Notes under the pieces: model-generated
What the model was told of the DNA's origin: nothing
The model's input: only the letters and a program-made list of their open reading frames with translations
The model's database searches: none
Translations under genes and position numbers: made by a program
In this document: positions 1-10,700 of the stretch, piece after piece
How the letters are laid out: every line of letters starts with the position of its first letter
How positions within the stretch are numbered: the first letter of the stretch is position 1
From: Phytophthora hibernalis
Lineage: Eukaryota; Oomycota; Peronosporomycetes; Peronosporales; Peronosporaceae
Reading direction: 5' to 3'
NCBI GenBank assembly: GCA_012656075.1
Contig: JAAKBF010000012.1
Coordinates: 248,001-312,000, forward strand
DNA: 64,000 nucleotides

Positions 1-57
1 TCCTTTAGGTAAATACTAGGGAAATTGTTATTGTCCGGTTAATGCTGGCTGTGCTGG

Positions 58-468
58 CTAGTCCAGGAAGTACCTGTAGACGTAGTCTTCGTCGGTCTTG
101 TCCGCCGCCACGGCAACTTGAGCACACTCACGGCACAGTGTCGACACTTCTTCAGTCAAGTTGCGAGCCGAGCCGCGGTAGCTGACGAGGCAGTCGGTCG
201 GGATGGAGCGCAGCAGTTTCTTCACAGGCTTCATTCACCCCGAAGAGCGACAGAAGAGGAGGAAGTCCCTTTCCGAGAAGTGGAGGACGTCGAACAGCGA
301 GTCCACGTCGATGCGAACCCCACGTCTTTCATGGCGCAAGTGCTGAAGAACCTGCCGTTGTCGAGTGTGGCTCTGATGGGGTTGCTAACGTCAGCGGGGC
401 ACTCCTTCCTGCCCAGCAGATACCACCAACAGGAGGACGATTGTCGAGGTGAACGTGCAGTCATGCAT
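58..468 (-). pseudogene. elicitin-like secreted protein, copy 1 (disrupted)
   Basis: Elicitins are small secreted oomycete sterol-binding proteins with six conserved cysteines. Read on the minus strand from the ATG at 468, a hydrophobic signal-like segment is followed by Cys1 (KECPAD), Cys2 (FFSTCA), Cys3 (LLFCRS), a Cys5 context (PTDCLV) and Cys6 (CRECA). The tail ends in RYFLD and a TAG at 58-60. Cys3-to-Cys4 spacing would be four residues, as in elicitins, but the Cys4 codon is TGA, a nonsense change. The reading frame also shifts near the signal peptide junction and near 330 at a G run. It is a close relative of the copy at 3115-3526, where Cys4 is present. The shifts could be sequencing errors, but the in-frame TGA is a substitution, so I call it disrupted. 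The family assignment rests on cysteine spacing only. Confidence 0.6.
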
Positions 469-1039
469 CGTGTTGGAAGAGCTGAGGTGTTGACACGGCG
501 AAATGAAGAGTGAATGCAGATCTGGGGTTGAGATTCGACCGGATACAGCTTCAACCCGTGGGTGTGAGTTATCCCCTGACACCTGCCCCTTGGTCGGAAC
601 AAACTCAGATGGCGTAAATTTTGTGCACTCACACTCTATGGTCGACGACAAAGACGCGCCCGCCTCAACTGTGGCGAACACGTTGCACGTTTGCTGTCCG
701 AAAATCTACTGTACGGCTGTAGCGTACGGGACGCTCGTTATCGACTCGATACTATCGAGTCAACACACCATTCTGGGTACCTGGACTGGATAATACGACT
801 CAGGTATTTCGCGATGACGAGCCGGAAATGGTCTGGACATTCCGACACGAGTTTACGTCACTGCTGCGATGATCGCCGTCAACTACGGGTACGCTGGAAC
901 TCTACCAGCATTTGAAGTCGAAACTGCTTTACTGCAAAACCTAAAATGGTCACAGGTGACCTTGTGAGCAAAACAAAACAATCGGGTAACAGTCAACTCG
1001 AGTTGGAGTAATTGACGGACAATTGTGAGTCCCCGGACC

Positions 1040-2976
1040 ATGGATTCCGATTCAACGAAGCAAAGTATGCGACCATCAAAGACTGAAAGCGCGCTCATGG
1101 AACCAATGCCTTTTGGATACCGGATTCCAAAATCCCTCAGCTCACGAGGAAAAGTACGTCCGAGTGAGATGGCAGGCAAAATAGGAGAAAAATTTAGCTT
1201 GGGAAAACGGAAACGAGTTGACTCTGTCAAGGCATTTTCACGATTGGAATTGACGGCTCTACGGGTTGTGGTCGGAGCGATGGCGCTCTGTTGTTTGGCC
1301 TGGACAATTTGGTTGTTGCTTTTGACGATCAAGCCGAATGGCACAGTGAACTGGGTCATGCAAACAAATCGCTTCGATTTTCAGAATTATATCTACCTCT
1401 CCATGTAGACTCGTATGCATGCTAACGCTCCTTTTGTTGTTTCAAGATGTGATTTTCTGATTGTTGTTGGCTATCCTGTGTTGACGGTCGTCTATTGCTT
1501 CTCCGCATTCAATCTCGATCAGCAAAAAATTACCATTAACCTGGAAGTATTTCCCAGTGGAAATTTTGAACAAAATGCAAGTGTGATAGCAGACCCTGTC
1601 CAGACCGACATCATCTACAAGGCGTTGAAATCACTCCAAATATTTTCATTGATTGATCTCAGCTTGCGAGTGGGAGTATTTTCGCTTCGACTATATCGCT
1701 TGGCAGACGTTGTAAAGCACCCCACAGGCGATTATCCGAGGTCGCATTTTGTGTCCGCCGCCGTGTTTATTGCCTTTGCTGTCGCGATGACCGTATTCGT
1801 AGAGAAAAGCATGAGGACTTCAACTCTGGCGTGCTTACCTCACCCAGAGTGCGCAGTGAAAGCTCACAGGTGGACCATTGTGGAGATAGACTCACTTACT
1901 CAGTGTCCCTGTCTAGCTTTCATCGATGGAAATCAAGCCCCAAAGACCTTCGACGAGTGGATGAACCCGATTAATGTGACTACTAAAGTGATTCAGTTAG
2001 CGGCGACTGGAGATCTTCGGACTATCCAAATTTCCCTCAACTACCCGAAGAACTTCGAAGGTGCCGCAAGCTAAGGCATTTGTAAGTGAAGGCAATCATA
2101 CATTTGCGATCAAAAACTGACTCTGTGGCATAGATCTCTTGTTTACACGCACATAGACAAAATACCCGTTTGGTTCAAGGAGTTCGGCGAACTAGAATAC
2201 CTGTACGTCCATGAATTTAAACAGGAATGACAAGCGTGTATTCTCATTTCTCGTTCGTTAGGTACATTGAGGGGACATACGGAAAGTCGCTGATAGAGCT
2301 TCCAGACGACATGTTTGACCGGATGGCTTCCCTCATGTTCATTCACCTCGGAATGCACATTCATTTGCAGCATCTTCCATCATTCGATGGCCTGAAAAGC
2401 CTGAAGGCACTCGCATTGGCCATGCTTATCTCTCTTATTGAGCTCCCACCGTTCGATAACCTTTACAACCTCGAGCGTTTAGTACTGAGCTATGTGCCAA
2501 CTATCGAGACGCTCCCTGATTTGAGAACACTGCATCACCTCGATGCATTTTCTGTGAATTCTCGGGGTAGCTGGTGCTGCAATGGCTTTCTAGGGTCATG
2601 TAACCCCCAGCATTCGTTTTGTGCAGGTCAGACGTCTTGGGGAGTACCACCAGCTTCGTGTCTACAAAACCAGTCCGCCTCTAGTGCAACAATTGCAGTT
2701 GTGAACAAGTTCCCCGCAACGGTTTGCAAAGAGGAGAACTCGAATGCAACTGGACCGGGATTCCCAACGCCAGAAAATGTCGCCCAATGTGATGGAGACT
2801 TGTATCGAAAATGTAGTATTCCTGGGTATGCAGAATCAATGTGCTACAACGCAAGGTTCATGGCAATTTTCTGCAGCCCAGATCCATTTGCGATCGAGAT
2901 GCGACGCCGTCAAATTCAGCAACGTGTTGGCAACTCTTGTAACCCGGAGTATGAGGCGTGGCTCGGGTGTAAGTAA
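1040..2976 (+). pseudogene. WLGC-family membrane LRR protein, copy 1 (internally deleted)
   Basis: One of four related genes in the window. The ATG at 1040 opens a cytoplasmic tail, then one membrane helix (around 1260-1325). In the copy at 22.8-25.4 kb the next roughly 180 residues hold further membrane helices. Here they are missing and replaced by about 80 bp of unrelated sequence with stops. The body resumes at 1446 with the conserved FLIVVGYP and DPVQTDIIYKALKSL segments. Splice sites found by comparison with the other copies are GTAAGT at 2085 and GTACGT at 2202 with TAG acceptors. The last exon (2271-2976) has short leucine-rich repeats, WCCNGFLG, and the C-terminal Cys block ending EAWLGCK. 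Against the copy at 20.9 kb about 13 bases are missing near 2025, which shifts the frame. The large deletion makes loss of function likely. The role of the family is unknown; a surface receptor or anchor is only a guess. Confidence 0.6.
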
Positions 2977-3114
2977 GAAATTACTCAAATTTCCATTCAA
3001 TGTGTTCGATAAGACCTACTACAGTATAAAATCTGACACGATTGATTCCTGAAGAAAAACAAAGGCAAATACTGAACAAGGTTTCTATTAACTGACTAGT
3101 TCTCAGCTTGCTTG

Positions 3115-3526
3115 CTAGTCCAGGAAGTATCTGTAGATGTAGTCTTCATCTGTTTGATCCGCCGCTGCAGCGACTTGCACATTTGTGAAGCAGCATCGAG
3201 ACTTCCTCTGTCATGTTCCGAGTCAAACTGTGGTATCTGATGAAGCAATCGGTAGGCGTAGCTTTCAGCAGCGTCTTCACCGGTTTGATGCATCCTGGGA
3301 GCGGCAGAAAATGAGCAAGTTGCGCTCTGAGAAGTTTTGCACGTCGAAGAGCGATTCGACACCTGAGTCGCTTTTTGCGCAATTGCTGAAAAGTTCACCG
3401 TCGTCGATCATGGTTGAGATCGACTCGCTCACGTCTGTCGAGCACTCCGTTGTAGCGAGTGCCAGCAGAATGAAACTTTCTAGCACCGCCAGTACCAGGA
3501 AAACGCGCGAGGTGGAGTGGTTCATG
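3115..3526 (-). pseudogene. elicitin-like secreted protein, copy 2 (frameshifted)
   Basis: The ATG at 3526 opens a textbook signal peptide, with basic residues then about 15 hydrophobic ones ending LLALA before TTECSTD. All six elicitin cysteines can be found: TECST, FSNCAK, LIFCRS, PGCIKP, TDCFIR and HKCA. The reading frame slips by one base between Cys3 and Cys4 at a short G run near 3297; restoring it gives the elicitin spacing of exactly four residues. Relative to copy 1, two bases are missing just after Cys6 near 3180. The tail then matches copy 1 (EDYIYRYFLD, TAG at 3115-3117). The first slip fits the homopolymer losses seen across the window, so this gene may be intact in the organism; the second is less easily dismissed. 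It lies convergent with the WLGC gene upstream. Confidence 0.6.
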
Positions 3527-4159
3527 TGTACTCTTGGGCTCGAGCAGAAAACTGAAAAATGAGGAATGGACACTCACTGGTGATCACTCGACGAGCTACC
3601 CGTCCCATCATCGCGAGCGCCACAGCCTATGCAATAGTGAGTGCGTCGATTTCTGCAAGAATATCCATCGACAGACGGTAAGATCACGTGGTAACGAGAC
3701 AAACCTGGATAATGCACACACGATTTGGATTTGTGTTCTCCTGTCTTTTCGGTGGATTGTCCGAACTTGGTCCACTGACACGTTAGCCCTAGCTCGCCCC
3801 GGCTCAAAGTTGTTCCTGGCCGCTTTGCCTTCAATAATCTCGGTATTGAGGCTGTTCTGGTGGCATTTAGGGTCCTAGGTTCTGCTCTGGTGGTATTGAG
3901 GGTACGGTTCTTGAAGAACGTGGCGTTTGGCTGTTCGTGTGTTGCACAAATGATGCAAATGATTTCGAGTCTGGACAACTTTCCCAGCACGTGTTCGATC
4001 TGACCACGTCCGCACAATGTTGGAACACCACGTGCTCGTTTCAGTGGAACGTGGTGCATGCACTCATTCGATTCAAGCTAGAAGCTACAGTCTTTGTCAT
4101 TTGGCAAAAGGCAGCTCTCCACACACCCGCAGCCTTGTCAAACCCAAAGAAACCGCTCG
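3527..4159. other. intergenic, no gene recognised
   Basis: About 630 bases between the elicitin-like gene and the acyltransferase start. The open frames here are short, lack a convincing ATG context and resemble no family. This interval should hold the promoters of both flanking genes, which point away from each other, but no core element could be named with confidence. Confidence 0.4.
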
Positions 4160-5472
4160 ATGATTCGTTCGAGCGCAAGTGCTGCCGATGTCTCCATGGA
4201 AAACATCGCGCTGCTCGTACAAGATGCCTCCGATCTCCAGTCCCCCGATCTCCAGTCCGACGTGAAAAATACCGATTTCGATCAGCCGAAAGCCGTAACG
4301 AAGACACCTGAAGCTGCAACGACACCGGTCAAGATTCTGTTTCTCGACGGCATTCGAGGACTTGCAGCTCTGTTGGTGGTAACGCAACACTCACACGAGT
4401 ACTTACAAGACCTGAATCTGGGAGCATGCGCTGTTGACACGTTTTTCGTGCTTTCGTCGTTCCTCTTGACAATGATCTTCATGAAGAAAAGCGTCAAGCT
4501 GCTGGCACACGGTCTAGCTACCGCAAATGGGCGTTCACGCTGGTCGACTATTTCTCCAAACGTTTCTTCCGCGTATACCCGTTGTTCACACTGGTAGGGA
4601 TGCTGCCAGAAGAAGACAAACGCCGCTACTACTTGATCACAGAACCCGAAAACTACGATCTGTACAAGGTTCTCACGTTCGACTTCGACCAGCGCTACTT
4701 TGTTCTGTGGACGTTGCCACTGGAGATCACGTACTATTTCTTCATTCCCGTGTTTGTCTTGGTGGTGCTGAAGCTGCAGAACTATTGGTGGGTCTCCTTC
4801 ATTCCGACGTATATCTGGGTCATGTACGAAGGCTGGTACACGTATCGCTGGGACCACATGGAGCTCTCACGTCACGCCCCAACGTTCCTAACCGGATCCA
4901 TGGCCGCCGTGATCTTCGTCAAGCTTGACATTTGGATGAAGACGAACTCCTTGAAACCTCGTCCAGCTTTACGAAGTGCGATCCGAGTCCTCGAGCTCAC
5001 TGCACTGTGGTTGATACTAAGTCTCTGTTTCCGAGGACTCTTCTTCAATTGGGTCCATGCGAACGTTGCACCGCAGACACCAGGCTTCCCGTTCATTAGC
5101 GTATTATTGACTGTGGTGCTCGTGATCGAGATGCTGCTGCCTTCCTGTCTCTCTACTATGTTTGAATGGAGCGTGTTGCGTTATTGTGGCAAGGTGAGCT
5201 TCTCGATCTACCTCCTGCACGGATTCGTCATCTACGCCGATACAATCAGCAGCCAACAGAACTACTACGACTGACTGTTCTCACGTTTCGGACTCACACT
5301 GCTTCTAGCCACGGCCTCGTATCACCTGGTAGAGTTCCCCTCCCAACTGCTAAAGCAATACATCACTCGAGCGCTAGCAAAACGAGAGGCACTTGGATCA
5401 TCCGGTAGCATCAACTCCATCGGCCGGAAGCTCCGGCCAGATAAAACAGTCGAGAAGGCCACGTACGCTTAA
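4160..5472 (+). pseudogene. acyltransferase-3 family membrane protein (disrupted)
   Basis: Multi-pass membrane O-acyltransferase of the acyltransferase-3 type, which moves acyl groups onto lipids, sugars or peptides. Diagnostic features are the N-terminal FLDGIRGLAALLVV with the following QHSHEY, the helix AVDTFFVLSSFLL, FFRVYPLF, and the C-terminal FSIYLLHGFVIY. At least eight hydrophobic segments follow in order. The ATG at 4160 begins a soluble tail of about 55 residues. The frame slips by one base at the GG at 4511-4512, like other probable indel errors here. An in-frame TGA at 5272-5274 sits where a Trp codon (TGG) would fit. The frame then stays open for 65 more codons with family-like sequence (SYHLVEFPSQLL) to the TAA at 5470-5472. 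If the TGA is real, the last helix is lost. Confidence 0.8.
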
Positions 5473-5631
5473 AAACTCATGGGCAATGACACCCACAAAC
5501 TTTAACAACAACATCTTGAAGTTGCTAAAGTTGCTTTCTTCCTTTATGTCGGTTTCTAAGTTGGATGGAAGGAGCAATATTGAGTGTGCCACATACTCGC
5601 AACTTATCGTTCCCGCCATTTAATTGCACTA

Positions 5632-6913
5632 TGTCGGACGAGCAGGATGGGCGTCCGCGCCGCTCCCGCTTGACGCCGCTGCTGTCCGAGCGCCTGCAGC
5701 TGTCCACACCGCCGCTCTCTGCGTCCACGAGGCAAAACACGGCGCAGAACTCGGAGAAGCCGTCGAAAAAGGCGCTCGGCAGGTCGCGACGACCATCGGA
5801 ACGATTTTCAGGCAGACGCAGGACGCCAAGAGCAATTTTCGATGAAGAAAATGACGATACAACCGAACATTCAAGTTTACAACCTGTATATTTTGAACAG
5901 TGCAGTGATGTCCAAGTTGAAGAGAACCTGGAGAGTCATTCAAGTGAAGAGGTGCAGGTAAAAGGAGATTTTGAAGTCGCAGGACCTTATTGTCAAGATC
6001 GGAAACGTGCACCTGCAGGACGAGCGCAGGATGGCGTGGAGCTGTCTCCAAGGTCACATTTGAGTCAGCAGACAGCAGGAAAGAAGAAGCAGAGGAGTAG
6101 GACGCAGGTGCCGCCCTCAGGACGGAAGCAAGTTGTGCTGAAACGAGCTGCTTCAAGTCAGACGGTCCTGACGTCCGGGAGTTTGTCGCCGGCTCCGATG
6201 CTATCGCCGAGATTACTCCGGCATCATGCTTCAGAGCAGTCGATCAATGTCACGGTTTCTGTGCCGTTGAATCCTATTTTGCCCACGGTGTATTCGAGTC
6301 GACATCCGGATTTGAATGTCATCACCCCGGAGACTGTGGCAAAAGTGTTGAGAGGTGAGTTCAAGGACGAACTGGCAGGTTTTGAGCTGTTGGACTGTCG
6401 GTTCCCGTTCGAGTTTGAAGGCGGGAGTTTGAGAGAAGCCAGCTCGCTGTGTGATCCTGACAGGATGGATTACAAGTTTTCGTGTCGACAGCACTCGAGG
6501 ATTGTACCCGTACAGCACTCATCTTTTTCTGCGAGTTCTCGGCTAATCGTGCTCCTAAAATGTTGCGCCATATCCGCAATGTAGATCGCAGACTTCACGC
6601 TGATTGCTATCCAGAGTTGTACTACCCGGAGCTGTACCTTATTGATGGCGGCTATAAGCACTGCTTTGAGACACTGCAGACCGAGCTATGTTCACCGTCG
6701 GCTGTGTATGTTCGCATGAATGATGAAAACTTTGTCGAAGAATGCCGCTCAGAGTTTGCAGCTTGGCGACGTCGCTGGAAGCCGCACAAAACTGTGGCTA
6801 ACTGCGCGGCGAAGTTGGAGAAACATACTAGCCAACTTGTTTGTGCAGAATCACTCAGCCGAATCCACCCAGATACCACTGGCGGTGTGCGCTCGCTTTT
6901 CGACGAGCTATAG
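5632..6913 (+). CDS. Cdc25-type dual-specificity phosphatase (one frameshift)
   Basis: Cdc25 phosphatases activate cyclin-dependent kinases by removing inhibitory phosphates on Thr-Tyr. The protein has a long basic, Ser/Pro-rich, probably disordered N-terminus of about 200 residues, then a rhodanese/Cdc25 fold. Landmarks are LLDCRFPFEFEGG, the P-loop CEFSANR (C-x5-R, Cys codon at 6530-6532) followed by APKMLRHIR, and YPELYYPELYLIDGGYK. Most family members have His before the catalytic Cys; here it is Phe (IFFCEF). The frame shifts once near 6460 between EGGSLREASSL and LQVFVSTALEDCTRTAL; one added base there joins the two halves into a continuous domain. An ATG at 5565 is an alternative start; I prefer 5632 because MSDEQDG opens the basic tail. 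Probable role: entry into mitosis. The Phe substitution should be verified. Confidence 0.82.
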
Positions 6914-7059
6914 AGCACAGTGATCAAAGAAGACGCTTGATCGCGTTGAACGAATAATTTATAGCGCAATGCCTCTGCGGTGATGAGCCTTCTTTGGTCG
7001 ATGAGGATTAAAGCCGTCTCGAGAACTTTAGACTATGCAAATACGTTGCGTTGTTTTTT

Positions 7060-7480
7060 GCTAGTACCAGCGGAAGAAACATCATAACTACGCAGAGCAC
7101 GTTCGTCTCTACAATCATTGTGATCGTCGTGTCAAAGTGCGAGGGCAAACGCTGCTTCGAGAATTTGGTACAGGATAACCGATTCCACAGCCAGATCTAC
7201 AAATTGGATCCAAACTCTCTGTCCGAGCGACCAACACGATCAAATAGCATTACGAAAGCAGTTAAACGAGGAGCAACACAGATTACGTGAGAAGCACAGC
7301 AGGTTTTGAGCATCTCACGTAATCTGTGTTGCACAGCAGGTTTTGAGCATAGAGTTTACTCGCAACTGAGCCCTTCGTATTCACTACGGCATGGATCACC
7401 ATGCAAGATTCGTGGCAATCTTCTGTATGCCAGACCCGTACATGTACATGTAGATGCGACGTCGGCAGATTATGCTGGGA
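7060..7480. pseudogene. relics of WLGC-family genes
   Basis: Two short decayed pieces of the WLGC family lie in the gap between Cdc25 and Pol epsilon. At about 7070-7280, minus-strand similarity to the second membrane block of the copy at 21.6-21.8 kb can be followed. At about 7400-7480 the plus strand reads HHARFVAIFCMPDPY and then MRRRQIMLGV, matching the C-terminal Cys block of copy 3, with an in-frame stop between. A 19-base direct repeat sits at about 7296 and 7333 between them. The rest of 6914-7752 shows nothing recognisable. Confidence 0.6.
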
Positions 7481-7752
7481 GTGTCCGCTTTGCGTTTGCA
7501 TATCAGTATATCGAAAGAGCACTCGTACCAGCAAATTCTCTGACGTTGGTGTCCAAGGGAAAACTCTCGCCCGGTAGCTCGCTATGCCCCCGTTTGGCGT
7601 TTCGTAACGCTTCCGCATTTCAAATCTGAAGGCGCTGACTTGAGAGCTACTGCCTTCAGCGAAAGCATGACAGTCAATTGAGGCAACGATTTGTACAACA
7701 AACTGCTGGAGATCAATGGTTCATAATATTCACTGGAAAGGTCCCCTTCTCG

Positions 7753-10700
7753 TTACATGAGCAGTGGCTGTGCAGCTTCACGTTCGAGGCGCTGGACTGT
7801 CTCTAAGAGCCACTCGAAATTGTGCTGTTGGGCAATGCGCCTGAGCAAGCGCAGCGTCTCGAGAAGCGATTCTCGGACTCCAGGCATCAATGCGTAGGTG
7901 CCTGAGCATGGACAGTATTCACGCATTTTGTGCTCAGCAGGCAGGTGACACTTCCGACAGTACAAGTCTTGCAGCTGGTATGCCACGGACTGTGCCTGAA
8001 CCATTTCCACGAGCCGCATTTCGAAAGCAGTTTTGTCGTACAGCGCAAAGCATCGCGGACAATGCCACGCAGCCGCACTCTCGGCATCCTCAGCATTCTC
8101 TTGTCCCTCATCGTCTTCGTCGGAGTGTGAGTCGCTGCCCTTGAAAAGCCGGGGGTCTCGACACAGATCAACGGAGCGGCACAAGTTGCACCACAGACAA
8201 ATGACATCCTGAACGGTGAACGACAGCGATGGGTTCCGGAATTGCGCCTCATCACCAAACTCGCTAGTGCGTAACAACTTGAGCAAAGTGCGCCTCATCT
8301 TGCCAACCTGGGCCTCGACGCTCGGCTCCAGCTTGAAGACTGCACACACAAACTTCACAAGCTCCAGCGCGGGGATTCCATCGGGAGATGTGAACCTGCG
8401 AAGACTGGGAAACTGTCCCGGTCCATGTTGTACGTCAAAATCTCTGGAACTAGACGCAGCATCTTATCTGAGAAGTACGACGAAACTAGTCGTTGCGAGT
8501 ACTTTGCTAGCGGGCTCAATTGCTTCTCGTCTTCGTCAAGTGGCTGCTCATCTGGGTCGTCCGCTACATCGTGCTTGGCGTCACCACCGTGTAGAAGCCG
8601 CCGAAGTTCGCGAAGTTGGAACTCGGCTCGCCGACGAATGAATTGACCCACCAGGATCAGGAAATATTCATCAACTCCCCGTGGGAGGTAGTTTGCGATG
8701 TTCCAGTGAGACACAATCTCGAGAGGCTTCTTCTCATCGCTGTCTTCGGAATTGTGATCATTTTCCTCCTCTTGCTCTTCCTCCGGCACCACTTTCTTGA
8801 GCAGAATGCACCCATAGTTTTCTGCATCCATGAAGAAGAGATTCGAAAAATACTTCTTAGGGGTAAAATTAAGGACCTGGAAGAGTTCGTTGGACAGCAC
8901 GGTCTGAAGGATGAAATCGAGATATGTCTGCGCGTCGCGGACCGACTTCTTCTTCGTGCACACGATGATCTTGCTAAAGTCGGCGTACACGATCTGGGAT
9001 CCCAGACGTCGAAACTCAGCAAGTAGCTGCAAAAACAGCTTCTCCATAAGTCGTTTCACCATCGCGTGCAGTGCCGGATCGAAGCTGAGCGAGTTCGGTG
9101 AGCACAGCCAGCGATAGAACTGCTGCAGCACGTGATCGGCGAACTTGTTGCGGCTGGCCAAGAAGTCCTTGAACAGGGTAGTAACCATCACACGTAGCAG
9201 TCGGAATGCTTCGTGACAGCTCTCCTCAGCATCGCCTTCCGCTACCGCAGCTCCAGAACTCTCTTCCTTAGTGCCACCATCAGCATCAGCGTTGCCATCA
9301 AAGTCGATCTCCATCTGATGTGCAACTCCTAGACCTTCGATACTGTGGATTTGTGAAGCTACAAGAATTGCATTGATGGCGAGACCATCCAACTCTAGTT
9401 CAACGCACACATCAATAAAAGACCCTTCTCGCACACCACGACCGATGTGTCGACCTGGTGTTGTGTGACCATTTCGCCCTTCTTTGGTGCAGACTGCTGG
9501 GCCGATCCAAGTAGTGATTGACTGAAAAGCTGCTGGAACTGTTGTTCTTGTTCCTTTCCACCCAGATCAGGCAGCGACGTCGGCGAATGCCACCACAGAT
9601 GCTTGTGTTTGGTCAAGATACGCGAGTACAGGGTGTCCAGAATAGCAATGGAGTGGTCTCCCGTAAAGTTTCCTACTGGCAAGTGTGCATATCGCGCACA
9701 ATCAAGCACATCCGAATAGTACTGAGTCATCTCGAAACACCGCGTTAGCATCTTTTCTCCCATTAGCTTGCGCCATGTGAGAGCCGGGAATAGCGTGTCT
9801 TCTTCATTCCATGGCAGCATTGCGATGGGGAAGCTGTGAAGACCTTGTATTTTCTCGCGAAGTCGCTTGCTGGATGGAATGCAAGTCTGTGCAACCACGA
9901 TCGTCGGCTTCGGGGCTAGCTGCTTGTTCGAAGCCAAACGAGCAAGGGTAGCGTTCACACCTGAGAAAGCTTCCTGTGCTGTTTTTACAACGTGTGTCTT
10001 GAATGAGCAGCTTTGAATTGGGGCAGCTCCACCTTCTTCCTGAGATTCTTGGAGCAGTTGTTCGAAGAATTGCTTCAAATCTGATCCTCGCGACTTGACG
10101 TTGGAGAACGGGTCCACGTACCAAACGTTGGCATCTCCTCACTAATGGCGCTGGATAGGCTCTCAGCACTGACATCGTCATCTTCCTCCATCAACACAAC
10201 CAGGCCCACAATGGCACGCTTCTTTTGCTGAGCAAAGTAGAGCAATACTCGTCTCATCAGTGAGTTTGGCGATGCGGATGCCTCCCGATTCGCCACTAAC
10301 GAGTGCTGAGGCTCCACGAGATACGGAGCCCGCGCGGTAGACTGGAATTGTAGGTCGCTAAGTTCGTACTCATGGTTGGTGCTGGAGAGATGTGGGTTAA
10401 CAACCTTTGCCACGCATCCAAGCGCACAAACAGCTCGGGTCAAAGCAGACACTTCCAACTCGTACACACCCTTCACATTAGGATCTCCAAGAATCTGACT
10501 AATCTCCTTGTGGTACTCCTGGTACTGTCGCTCGCTGAGCATTACCTCCAGCACAGACTGGGGCTTGGATGAATAGTGCGGCACAATCCGAGAGACACGC
10601 CGGGAACCAGGTAGCTGCAATAACAGACTCTCTTGGTCGGCTTCTTCGCATGTGATGTAGAAAACGCGCGGCATCTTCAGAGTAATGCGCTGGAGCATCT

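Noticed and set aside
6354..6470. Intron in the Cdc25-like gene from GTGAGT (6354) to CTGACAG (6470)
   Set aside because: It would remove the conserved LLDCRFPFEFEGG motif and does not restore the frame; a one-base slip near 6460 explains the break better.
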